From contig PBOE01000002.1 of the NCBI GenBank assembly GCA_002725275.1, positions 18,972 through 27,300 of the forward strand: a DNA stretch of 8,329 nucleotides. The letters run 5' to 3'. This DNA comes from Methanobacteriota archaeon (GTDB lineage Archaea > Thermoplasmatota > Poseidoniia > Poseidoniales > Poseidoniaceae). Shown here piece by piece: positions 1 through 5,331 of this stretch. The translations under genes and the position numbers were made by a program. Under the pieces are notes generated by a model, which made no database searches, had not been told where the DNA came from, and saw nothing but the letters and a program-made list of their open reading frames with translations. Position 1 is the stretch's first letter. Every line of letters starts with the position of its first letter.

Positions 1-179
1 TCAAGGCTGCAACCCGTGGACACACCGACATCAAACTGCGAGAGCGTGGCACCAAGCGTGTTCACCACTTCACTGGCAGCATTTCGATGGTCGACAAGCC
101 CGCTGGCGGTCCTGACTGGCTTCCTGACAAGATCAAGAAGGCCAACGTCAAGAAGCAAGGCATTCTGCACCTCGACTGA
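1..179 (+). CDS. C-terminal end of a small basic protein, family not recognised (5' partial)
   Basis: The reading frame is open from the left edge (first complete codon at base 3) to a TGA at 177-179, leaving 58 visible residues. The fragment is rich in Lys, Arg and His, contains the stretch RGTKRVHHFTGS, and then a Pro/Gly/Trp turn (KPAGGPDWLP) followed by a basic helix-like KIKKANVKKQ and the end GILHLD. This composition fits a small ribosome- or nucleic-acid-associated protein, but I do not recognise the family and the start lies outside the window. That it is coding rests on the uninterrupted frame to the edge and the protein-like composition with ordered motifs; the competing frame at 16-198 reads as low-complexity Ser/Thr/Arg. 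Neighbour: the next gene starts 196 bases downstream in the same direction, so co-transcription is uncertain. Confidence 0.65.
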   Translation, partial: KAATRGHTDIKLRERGTKRVHHFTGSISMVDKPAGGPDWLPDKIKKANVKKQGILHLD

Positions 180-218
180 GGATTGCAGCCTGTGCTGACC
201 CTTCTTCCAGCTCTCTGA

Positions 219-228
219 GTTGTACAAC
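219..228. repeat. 10-bp perfect palindrome in the gap upstream of the recombinase gene
   Basis: GTTGTACAAC is its own reverse complement. It lies 40 bases after the stop of the upstream basic protein and 16 bases... before a second inverted repeat beginning at 235 (6 bases between them). It could be part of an operator, but a single 10-bp palindrome may occur by chance. No function can be assigned. Confidence 0.35.
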
Positions 229-234
229 GGCCCT

Positions 235-252
235 CTTGTGCCAAGGCACAAG
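235..252. repeat. Inverted repeat with 8-bp arms (possible terminator or operator)
   Basis: The arms CTTGTGCC and GGCACAAG are perfect complements separated by AA. In RNA this would fold as a 7-bp stem closing a 4-base CAAG loop. It lies 55 bases after the TGA of the upstream basic protein and is followed by a pyrimidine-rich stretch (252-280) rather than a clean T run. It may be a processing or termination hairpin for the upstream transcript, or a binding site for a dimeric regulator. The perfect arms are directly visible; the role is inference. Confidence 0.4.
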
Positions 253-292
253 TTGGGTCCCTTCCCTTCATCACCCTCTTCGTTAGCGATGA

Positions 293-301
293 TTTGATAA
301 A
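293..301 (+). promoter_or_regulatory. Weak TATA-like element upstream of the recombinase gene
   Basis: TTTGATAAA is the most AT-rich octamer-scale stretch in the 180-375 gap and resembles an archaeal TATA box. With the usual spacing of about 25 bases, transcription would begin near 320, leaving a leader of about 55 bases that contains the UUCG hairpin at 347-360. No BRE is clear. Low confidence. Confidence 0.25.
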
Positions 302-346
302 CACGGTCGTCCAGTTCACCACGTCCTCAGGGACACGGGATGCACA

Positions 347-360
347 CCCGCTTCGGCGGG
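347..360 (+). promoter_or_regulatory. C(UUCG)G tetraloop hairpin in the likely 5' leader of the recombinase gene
   Basis: CCCGC, then TTCG, then GCGGG forms a 5-bp all-GC stem closed by the exceptionally stable C(UUCG)G tetraloop. It ends 5 bases before the ribosome-binding site (GGTGA, 365-369) and 16 bases before the ATG at 376, so it does not bury the site but would sit beside it in the mRNA. It could stabilise the 5' end or modulate initiation. A second C(UUCG)G hairpin sits just upstream of another gene at 3904-3921 on the minus strand. Confidence 0.45.
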
Positions 361-375
361 GGGCGGTGACGCCAA

Positions 376-1461
376 ATGAACGAACGAGGGAAGCGAACGC
401 CACAGCCTCAAGCGCGTAGGCCAAGCCAACGTCGACTGACCCAAGAGCAACTGACGCTCCCCGCACGCTTGGTTCACCTGCGCCACCTCCCCTGGCTGGA
501 CTGTTATCGACGCCAACTCCAAACGGAAAACAAGTCGGAGAACACGCAGAAATCCTACTTCTACGGGCTGCGACCGCTGATCGAAACCGTTCTTCCAACC
601 GAAGACGTGCTGGACGAGGCCGCCTACGAAGCGCTTTCCATCGAGGCGTTGGCAGAGCGCATGGAACCCATGAACGGCCGACTCGACGTTTGGGCCCACA
701 GCATCGCCGGTCTCAAACCGACCACCTACAACGCCCGAATCGCTGCTGCACGTCATTTCATTCGCTGGTTGGGTTTGATTTGGCCCGACCACCTTCAACG
801 CGCACGCACCGGGAAACGACTGCCTCGAACCCTCACCCGGCGCGAACTGACCACGGTCTTGGAAATGGCCGAGTTGAGTGAAGACCCTGTTGCTTCGCTC
901 GTGGTCACCATGATGCTTGACACCGGCATGCGCGTGAGTGAGGTCTGTGAGTTGAACCTTGAGGACATTGATTTCGATGACGGCTCGGCACGCGTGCTTG
1001 GCGGGAAGGGGGACAAAGACCGATTGGTGCTGTTCACCAAGCGAACGCTGGAACGCCTCCAAGCGTGGATGCCCATTCGTAACCGTTTGGTCGTCCCTTC
1101 AGAGCAAGCATGTTTCGTCAACCGGCACGGGCGGCGGCTTCAGCCACGTGGCATCCAACGCATGATGGATGCGCTCGGGCAAGAAGCCAACCTTCCCAAG
1201 GGGAAGTTGACGCCTCACGTGTTGCGGCACAACTTCGCCACGGGCCTCTTGGAACGCGGCGCTGATCTGGTCACCATTCAGCGGCTTATGGGGCACGCCA
1301 CCATCGCTACCACGCGTGTCTACTTGGAGATCTCAGACCAAACCCTTCGCGAAGTCTACCACCGCGCTCAATCCTTGCGAGAAAACATGGATGAGTCGCC
1401 GATTGAAATCGCTGAAGTTGAAGAGACCACGCCCACGGCCAGCACCCACGGCATCGTTTGA
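376..1461 (+). CDS. Tyrosine recombinase/integrase of the XerC/XerD (archaeal XerA-like) family
   Basis: A 361-residue site-specific DNA recombinase that cuts and rejoins DNA through a 3'-phosphotyrosine. Chromosomal members resolve dimers at dif-like sites. The full catalytic set is visible: Arg186 (in TGMRVSE), Lys211 (beta-hairpin, GGKGDKDR), His281 and Arg284 (HVLRH), His307 (MGHA) and the nucleophile Tyr316. The core-binding helical domain spans roughly 40-150 and the catalytic domain 160-330. The ATG at 376 is chosen because GGTGA (365-369) precedes it by 6 bases. Compared with a typical Xer protein of about 280-310 residues, it has a basic N-terminal extension of about 40 residues and an acidic tail of about 40 residues after the nucleophile. 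Nothing around it (no tRNA, att repeats or phage genes) suggests an integrated element, so a housekeeping Xer role is more likely than phage integrase. Its stop abuts the stop of the convergent gene at 1462. Confidence 0.95.
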   Translation: MNERGKRTPQPQARRPSQRRLTQEQLTLPARLVHLRHLPWLDCYRRQLQTENKSENTQKSYFYGLRPLIETVLPTEDVLDEAAYEALSIEALAERMEPMNGRLDVWAHSIAGLKPTTYNARIAAARHFIRWLGLIWPDHLQRARTGKRLPRTLTRRELTTVLEMAELSEDPVASLVVTMMLDTGMRVSEVCELNLEDIDFDDGSARVLGGKGDKDRLVLFTKRTLERLQAWMPIRNRLVVPSEQACFVNRHGRRLQPRGIQRMMDALGQEANLPKGKLTPHVLRHNFATGLLERGADLVTIQRLMGHATIATTRVYLEISDQTLREVYHRAQSLRENMDESPIEIAEVEETTPTASTHGIV

Positions 1462-1644
1462 TCACGACGTGGATTTCTTCCGTTTGTCAATCCGCTCCGG
1501 ACCAGTCCACCCGCGATGGGGGTGAATGGCTTGGCCCTGATGGCCCTCGATGGGGCAGTGTTTGCCGGACCGGCAACGGGAACAGTTTCCTTTGGGTGGA
1601 AGCTCAACCGTTTTGCGAAGGCGCCCGTATTTTCGCCTTGGCAT
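1462..1644 (-). CDS. Possible small basic Cys/His protein (60 residues), hypothetical
   Basis: A minus-strand frame of 60 residues runs from ATG at 1644 to TGA at 1464-1462, exactly filling the gap between the convergent recombinase stop (1459-1461) and the HhH gene upstream on the same strand (43 bases between that gene's stop and this ATG). The product is very basic and carries a cluster of potential metal ligands around residues 20-36: CSRCRSGKHC followed by a His, with two more His residues nearby, which could form a small zinc site. The C-terminus is Lys-rich. Against it: no clear ribosome-binding site lies before the ATG, and overlapping frames on the plus strand (for example 1516-1701) are of similar length. 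It could be expressed with the HhH gene or from a leaderless transcript. I do not recognise a family; treat as a candidate. Confidence 0.42.
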   Translation of the reverse strand: MPRRKYGRLRKTVELPPKGNCSRCRSGKHCPIEGHQGQAIHPHRGWTGPERIDKRKKSTS

Positions 1645-1687
1645 GATGAGCCATCGTTGAAGAGAGTCTTCAAACGTAGCGGTTATT

Positions 1688-2191
1688 TCAGCGCTTTTTG
1701 AACCAAGGCATGTCTTTCACGGATTTGGGGACCTTGATGTTGGACCCCTTCCGGTCCTTGTCCCGTGAGGTCTTGAGGCTGGTGCTGGCGGACTGAGTCT
1801 TCTCGACCACCTTCTCCGCAACTTTTTGCCCCTTGCCGACGGCCTTCTCGCTGGCTTCCTTGGTCGCTGCCGCTGCTTTTTTGGAGGTGGTTTTGGCCTT
1901 CGCTGCGGCTTTCTTTGTGGTTGACTTGGCCTTGCTGGCCGCCTTCTTTGCGACCTTAGACGCCTTGCTGGTGGCGTTTTTGGCTGCTTTCTTGGTGCCA
2001 CTTGCCGCCTTGGCGGCGGCCAAGACCTTCTTCGCAACGGCAGCCGAAAGACCCGCTTTTTGCAAATCCCCGAGGCTGGCTTTTGCCAATTTGGCCACGG
2101 TCCCCAGCTTGGCCGCTGTCAGTTTCTTTGCCGTTGCTGCACCAACACCGGGCAACGATGTGATGCCCGAATCGCTTGCCTTCTTCGCCAT
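1688..2191 (-). CDS. Helix-hairpin-helix DNA-binding protein with a linker-histone-like Lys/Ala-rich tail
   Basis: A 167-residue protein. Residues 9-62 form a helix-hairpin-helix-type domain: a hairpin SLPGVGAATAKKL (12-24) typical of non-sequence-specific DNA backbone binding, then a second helical repeat (LGDLQKAGLSAAVAKKVL, 40-57). Residues 64-131 are a low-complexity Lys/Ala/Ser/Thr tail with repeated KKAA and KAK units, like the tails of histone H1 and bacterial H1-like proteins. The end (150-167) is not low complexity: it holds VPKSVKDMPWFKKR, which may be a docking or folding motif. The start at 2191 is supported by GGTGA four bases upstream; an ATG at 2248 in frame would add 19 residues but lacks that support. 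The likely role is nucleoid compaction or DNA bridging, inferred from composition. It is divergent from the gene at 2404 and upstream of the small frame at 1644-1462. The function of this particular architecture is not known to me. Confidence 0.9.
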   Translation of the reverse strand: MAKKASDSGITSLPGVGAATAKKLTAAKLGTVAKLAKASLGDLQKAGLSAAVAKKVLAAAKAASGTKKAAKNATSKASKVAKKAASKAKSTTKKAAAKAKTTSKKAAAATKEASEKAVGKGQKVAEKVVEKTQSASTSLKTSRDKDRKGSNIKVPKSVKDMPWFKKR

Positions 2192-2200
2192 GGTTTCACC
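2192..2200 (-). promoter_or_regulatory. Ribosome-binding site deciding the HhH-protein start
   Basis: Read on the minus strand the bases are CGGTGAAACC followed by the ATG at 2191. GGTGA complements the 3' end of archaeal 16S rRNA with a spacer of four bases. It selects the 167-residue form over longer in-frame forms. A TATA-like TTCAAATT lies at 2230-2223 on the same strand, which would place transcription start near 2200, close to this site. Confidence 0.5.
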
Positions 2201-2352
2201 GATTGAGACATGGGCGAGACCCAATTTGAACCTTCCTGCATCAAACAACGGTGCTTGGATGCGGTTCCTTCATGTGGTCCTTGAACGTCCACGGAGCATG
2301 GAGGGCATGGTGGCAATGGATGACAGAGGACGTCGGTTGAACCACACCACCG

Positions 2353-2371
2353 ATGTCGTTTGACATCAAAC
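2353..2371. repeat. Nested inverted repeats in the divergent gap (possible operator)
   Basis: Two overlapping inverted repeats share these bases: GTTTGA/TCAAAC with a 2-base centre (2358-2371), and ATGTC/GACAT around GTTT (2353-2366). They lie 33 bases before the GTG start of the gene at 2404, in the 212-base gap between two divergent genes. Such a site could bind a dimeric regulator controlling one or both genes; chance occurrence is not excluded. The rest of the gap (2192-2352) shows nothing else distinct. Confidence 0.3.
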
Positions 2372-2403
2372 ATCTGGGATGAACGAACACCGAGGGGACC
2401 GAT

Positions 2404-3288
2404 GTGGACGAAGTGATCAGCCCCACGCATTCGGTGTTGCTCGCCCAAGTACGTCAAGCGGATGCCTCCCACAAAATCGACACCGAACACGGTTTGTTAC
2501 GCGGTAAGCACTACACGGGACCTGCACGGGTGGTCTACCTCGGCGACGTTGCCAAAGCCGTTTTGGCCCAACTTACCAACCCGGACACGCCGGTGTTCAC
2601 GCAGGCCCCCGGGTACAACGAACAACGCTGGACGCTGGTGGTCAACAGCGGTGACTTGCGCGTTGAAATCCAATCCCTCCCCTATTGGGGGTGGGGTTTG
2701 TTGACCTCTGGCTACCTCAACGTCATCCGACTGGGCGGACCACTGGCCGAACGAGCGCGCCTTGCCCTCGACACCAGCAGTGCCTTGGGGCAATCGCCGT
2801 GGGAAATGGCGCATCAACACGCTGCAGAGCGTTGGGCGAATCGCCGCATGGGGTTCAACCTGAAGGACAACGAACGGTCGTGGCGCAACCTCATTGACAG
2901 CGGAAAGAACGACCTCACCGAAATCATCGAACGCATGCGTTCCAAAGCGATGGAGGTCTGGTCCGAGGCCGTTGACGACGCCCAGGAGTGGCGCGCCATC
3001 ATCGATGACGACCTCCACATGGCACGGCAGGCGCTCTCGGAGGACAATGCGCCGGGTGTTGAGCGAGCCATGGCTCGACTCGAAGCCACCCTGATTCAGA
3101 TGAGCTCCGACCCGGACGCCGAGTACGTTGCAGCGCCGAGCGACCGTTATTCAGACGGCACGGACATCGCCGCGTCCAACACGAAGACGAAAGGTGAGGT
3201 TGTTGAACTCAAGGCGTCGTTGATGGAGGAAGAAGTGGTCCCGTTCATCGATTTATCCGGCGGCTCCCCGGCCGATGAAGAGGCGTGA
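2404..3288 (+). CDS. Soluble protein of unknown function, 294 residues
   Basis: I do not recognise a family. The frame begins with GTG at 2404, preceded by GAGGGG (2392-2397) at suitable distance, and ends at TGA 3286-3288; an ATG at 2402 is out of frame and stops within five codons. Residues 1-130 look like a mixed alpha/beta domain with a Trp/Tyr/Gly-rich centre (SLPYWGWGLLTSGYLNVIRL, 91-110). Residues 132-235 are strongly helical, charged and Trp-containing (for example ERSWRNLIDSG and DDAQEWRAIIDDD) and may form a helical bundle or coiled coil. Residues 236-294 form an acidic, probably disordered tail. There is no signal peptide or membrane segment, so it is presumably cytoplasmic. It is followed 50 bases later by secG on the same strand, so the two may be co-transcribed, but the context gives no function. 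Confidence 0.88.
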   Translation: MDEVISPTHSVLLAQVRQADASHKIDTEHGLLRGKHYTGPARVVYLGDVAKAVLAQLTNPDTPVFTQAPGYNEQRWTLVVNSGDLRVEIQSLPYWGWGLLTSGYLNVIRLGGPLAERARLALDTSSALGQSPWEMAHQHAAERWANRRMGFNLKDNERSWRNLIDSGKNDLTEIIERMRSKAMEVWSEAVDDAQEWRAIIDDDLHMARQALSEDNAPGVERAMARLEATLIQMSSDPDAEYVAAPSDRYSDGTDIAASNTKTKGEVVELKASLMEEEVVPFIDLSGGSPADEEA

Positions 3289-3338
3289 AAGACGCGTCGC
3301 GTTGATAAGGGGGAGGTCGCTGGCCAACACCGGTCCAC

Positions 3339-3530
3339 ATGGCGACGAAGAAGAAAAGCGACGGCAGCGGCATCCAACAAGCCGCTGGTTTGATCCGATA
3401 TTTCGATGAGGAATCGGAAGAATCGTGGAAAATCACGCCGGCCCAAGTCTACCTGGCCTGCATCCTACTTGGTGGCTTCTTTTACCTGGTCAACCAGGGC
3501 GTGGTTCAAGCGATCATGAACCTGTTCTGA
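3339..3530 (+). CDS. secG: Preprotein translocase subunit SecG (archaeal Sec61-beta)
   Basis: A 63-residue protein with the layout of archaeal Sec61-beta: a basic, Gly/Ser-containing N-terminus (MATKKKSDGSG), the family signature AGLIRYFDEE at 16-25, the KITP turn at 31-34, and a single tail-anchor membrane helix at about 36-57. It is the small, non-essential subunit of the SecYEG channel in the cytoplasmic membrane, with its N-terminus in the cytoplasm. Length and order match the family, which is 50-65 residues in archaea. The only in-frame start after the upstream stop (3306-3308) is the ATG at 3339. A GGGGGAGGT stretch at 3309-3317 is too far (21 bases) to be an ordinary ribosome-binding site. 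It ends two bases before the stop of the convergent gene at 3533. Confidence 0.88.
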   Translation: MATKKKSDGSGIQQAAGLIRYFDEESEESWKITPAQVYLACILLGGFFYLVNQGVVQAIMNLF

Positions 3531-3532
3531 AT

Positions 3533-3889
3533 TCACAACGGCTGAATCAGCACAACCCGCTGGTCGCTCTCCGCCATGCAACGCGCCACTTCAAGCGCCG
3601 TGGCGAAGTTCTCGGTAACACCCAACACTTCCTCCCCCTGGTTGGTTTGAAGCACCAAACGGTGGGTCAGCTGGTGAAGGGTCGACGCTTCGATGCGCTC
3701 AAAGATCCAATGTTCGTTCTCAATACGGACCAACGCGGGCACTTCAGTCAATGGACCCATCTGTTCTCCGATGCGCTGCGCACGGGACGTGAGCGAGGCA
3801 AGGTCCCGTGTTGGCCGCCAAAGTCGGTGACGGAGCGGCATTCGTAATTTTCGTCGTGGTTCAACGCCTGCGCGGAAGGCTCGTGCCAT
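3533..3889 (-). CDS. Small basic protein of unknown function, about 118 residues
   Basis: No family recognised. With ATG at 3889 the product has 118 residues: a strongly basic, Arg-rich N-terminal third (MARAFRAGVEPRRKLRMPLR) and a more ordinary alpha/beta C-terminal part (residues about 55-118) containing PALVRIENEHWIFERIEA, a polar LQTNQGEEVLG turn and the end RVVLIQPL. The latter could be a small beta-strand/helix domain. A TTG at 3922 would add 11 residues, but the 3904-3921 hairpin then falls inside the coding sequence; neither start has a clear ribosome-binding site. It lies 80 bases downstream of the membrane-protein gene on the same strand (47 if the TTG is used) and may share its transcript or have its own promoter. 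Its stop is two bases from the stop of secG. Coding is supported by the protein-like composition and the tight fit with neighbours. Confidence 0.7.
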   Translation of the reverse strand: MARAFRAGVEPRRKLRMPLRHRLWRPTRDLASLTSRAQRIGEQMGPLTEVPALVRIENEHWIFERIEASTLHQLTHRLVLQTNQGEEVLGVTENFATALEVARCMAESDQRVVLIQPL

Positions 3890-3903
3890 GAGGGTCCCAT
3901 CCC

Positions 3904-3921
3904 TGAAATCCGAAGATTTCA
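3904..3921 (-). promoter_or_regulatory. C(UUCG)G tetraloop hairpin upstream of the 118-residue protein
   Basis: Read on the minus strand, TGAAATC, TTCG, GATTTCA is a perfect 7-bp stem closed by C(UUCG)G. It ends 14 bases before the ATG at 3889. If the TATA-like CTTTAAGA at 3950-3943 is used, transcription would begin near 3921, which would make this hairpin the very 5' end of the mRNA. Alternatives are an intercistronic stabiliser or a terminator for the membrane-protein gene, although no T run follows. The structure is seen; its role is inferred. Confidence 0.45.
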
Positions 3922-3942
3922 ATCGTGGCTTCGTTGATGCCC

Positions 3943-3950
3943 TCTTAAAG
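3943..3950 (-). promoter_or_regulatory. TATA-like element, or T-rich part of a terminator, before the 118-residue protein
   Basis: On the minus strand the bases read CTTTAAGA, the only AT-rich stretch between the two minus-strand genes. The distance to 3921 is about 25 bases, as for an archaeal TATA box. The same bases follow the 3969-3956 hairpin and could instead serve as its T-rich tract. The two readings cannot be separated from sequence alone. Confidence 0.25.
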
Positions 3951-3955
3951 AACGC

Positions 3956-3969
3956 GCCTCATCTGAGGC
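3956..3969 (-). terminator. Hairpin directly after the membrane-protein stop codon
   Basis: On the minus strand GCCTCA and TGAGGC are perfect 6-bp arms with a 2-base centre (5-bp stem, 4-base loop if folded as RNA). The repeat starts on the base after the TGA at 3972-3970 and is followed by GCGTTCTTT. This resembles a short terminator, though archaeal termination depends mainly on the T-rich tract, which here is short. Confidence 0.3.
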
Positions 3970-5331
3970 TCAAAGCACGGATTCTCCAGCACTGTTCCGA
4001 CGCTCACGGCGGTACCATCCTGCACCGACGAGGGAAGTGAGCACCGTGCTGGCCGCTGCGAACAACAAGGAAGCCTGAGGTGACGTTACAACCACGAGCA
4101 AACAAGCGATCACCAAACCAAGACCCACCACGAACGGCACCCTCCGATGCTTCCCATCGGCCATCATGAAGACGTGAACGGTGGGAAACACGCCGCCCGC
4201 CACCAAGGCTGCCGGCAGAAGAAGCCACCCTCCATCGGCCACCAGGGCGGCAATGGGAAGAAACATCATGAGTGCCGCTCGAAACCACCACGCTTCAGGA
4301 TGGTGCGCTGCATCGAACCCGGCCATTGGGAGGATCATCGCCCCGGCGGCAACGATCAGAGCCAAGGCCGCCCATCGCCACCCGGTCAGAAGGGCGTCCG
4401 TACCCGTGCCGTAGGCGGGGACGTGGTGCGCCGTGTTCGACGTGAGGGTCACAAGGAGGACGGTGATGAGGGCGAGGGACCATCCGAGGGAGGTGGCTTG
4501 ACGGGCAGCGGCTGAATGCAGGCCTTCCGCTACGGTGGAAAACGCATGCATGCTGGCCATGAGCGTGGTGTAAACCAAGATCGATGCGCCCATGGCCAAG
4601 CGGGCATCCGTGGTGGGTCGCGCCCACCACGACGGTTCGAACACGGCGGTTTGTGACAACACCAACCAACCAACGAGCCCCGCCACGGCCGTTTTCAGCA
4701 AGGCGCGATGAAACAGCAGGTTCGTCTCACCGCTCGACGCCATGTGAGCCGTCGCCGTCAGGATTTCACCCGCCATCATCAAGAGCAACGTGAACAACAC
4801 GACCCAACCAAACGCATCCCAGGTCGACAGGGCAACCGTGGGGGTTTCCGGCGGCGCCGTCATGGGTTCGTAGGCGGCGGGGTCGAACAGCATCATCAGG
4901 GCGATGAGCGCCCACCACCCGGCGTGGGACATCATCTTGCCTTGGACCGCAACCCTGGTGGGTTCGGAAGCGGCACGAAGGCTCGGGAGACGGGGGGAAA
5001 GGACAGCGAACACGAAGAACGCCAACAACGCCCCCTCGATGGCGCCCTGACCGGTCAGAAGAAGTTGCAGGCGTTCACCCGTGCTGGCGGACGACCCGAG
5101 CACCGTGGCCACCTCGGGATGGTGGGGGTCCAATCCAAACAAATCGGACGCCCGTGAAAGAAGCAACCCAAGGGTCAGCACCGGGGGCATCAGCACGTAG
5201 ATTCGACGGGCGACGGGGCGCTGGCGCACGACGTCCAGCACCTGAAAGGCCATCGCCCACGAAAGGCAGGCGAGAAACAGGGCTGGAAGGTACCACGGTG
5301 CGGAGGCCGCCAACATGTACCGCAAGGCCAT
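3970..5331 (-). CDS. Polytopic membrane protein of unknown function, about 12-13 helices
   Basis: A 453-residue integral membrane protein. Hydrophobic segments lie at about 11-30, 44-61, 98-113, 136-150, 173-192, 210-227, 246-264, 281-298, 318-337, 350-365, 368-388, 399-416 and 419-438. The loops are short and it ends with a basic tail (WYRRERRNSAGESVL). There are no obvious cofactor motifs, though His, Asp and Trp occur near membrane edges (LDPHHPE at 67-73, FDAAHHPEAWW at 339-349). I do not recognise a transporter or enzyme family. The ATG at 5331 is preferred because AGGTG lies four bases before it; ATGs at 5346 and 5349 would add five or six residues, and frames extending to 5556 overlap the methyltransferase gene and read as Arg-rich shadow. 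It is divergent from the methyltransferase across 56 bases, so the two may be regulated together. Confidence 0.88.
   Translation of the reverse strand: MALRYMLAASAPWYLPALFLACLSWAMAFQVLDVVRQRPVARRIYVLMPPVLTLGLLLSRASDLFGLDPHHPEVATVLGSSASTGERLQLLLTGQGAIEGALLAFFVFAVLSPRLPSLRAASEPTRVAVQGKMMSHAGWWALIALMMLFDPAAYEPMTAPPETPTVALSTWDAFGWVVLFTLLLMMAGEILTATAHMASSGETNLLFHRALLKTAVAGLVGWLVLSQTAVFEPSWWARPTTDARLAMGASILVYTTLMASMHAFSTVAEGLHSAAARQATSLGWSLALITVLLVTLTSNTAHHVPAYGTGTDALLTGWRWAALALIVAAGAMILPMAGFDAAHHPEAWWFRAALMMFLPIAALVADGGWLLLPAALVAGGVFPTVHVFMMADGKHRRVPFVVGLGLVIACLLVVVTSPQASLLFAAASTVLTSLVGAGWYRRERRNSAGESVL

Noticed and set aside
180..375. A dif-like recombination site or attachment site next to the recombinase
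   Set aside because: I looked for two 11-base arms around a 6-8 base centre; the inverted repeats present do not have that spacing, and no direct repeats or tRNA flank the gene.
316..1062. Long minus-strand frame opposite the recombinase
   Set aside because: It overlaps a gene with complete catalytic residues and has no recognisable motif; it is a shadow of GC-rich coding sequence.
1516..1701. Plus-strand frame of 61 residues in the gap after the recombinase
   Set aside because: It overlaps the end of the HhH gene and lacks a ribosome-binding site and distinctive motifs; the minus-strand Cys/His frame fits the gap better.
1833..2363. Plus-strand frame of 176 residues that reads like a multi-helix hydrophobic protein
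   Set aside because: It is the antisense of the Lys/Ala-rich tail: Lys and Ala codons read backward give Phe, Leu, Ala and Val. The minus-strand gene has a ribosome-binding site and an ordered HhH domain.
3425..3847. Plus-strand frame of 140 residues overlapping secG and the convergent gene
   Set aside because: It runs through secG in another frame and opposite a more protein-like minus-strand frame; there is no start signal.
4620..4645. GGTTCGAA resembling a tRNA T-loop
   Set aside because: It lies within the membrane-protein coding sequence, and no acceptor or anticodon stem can be formed around it.
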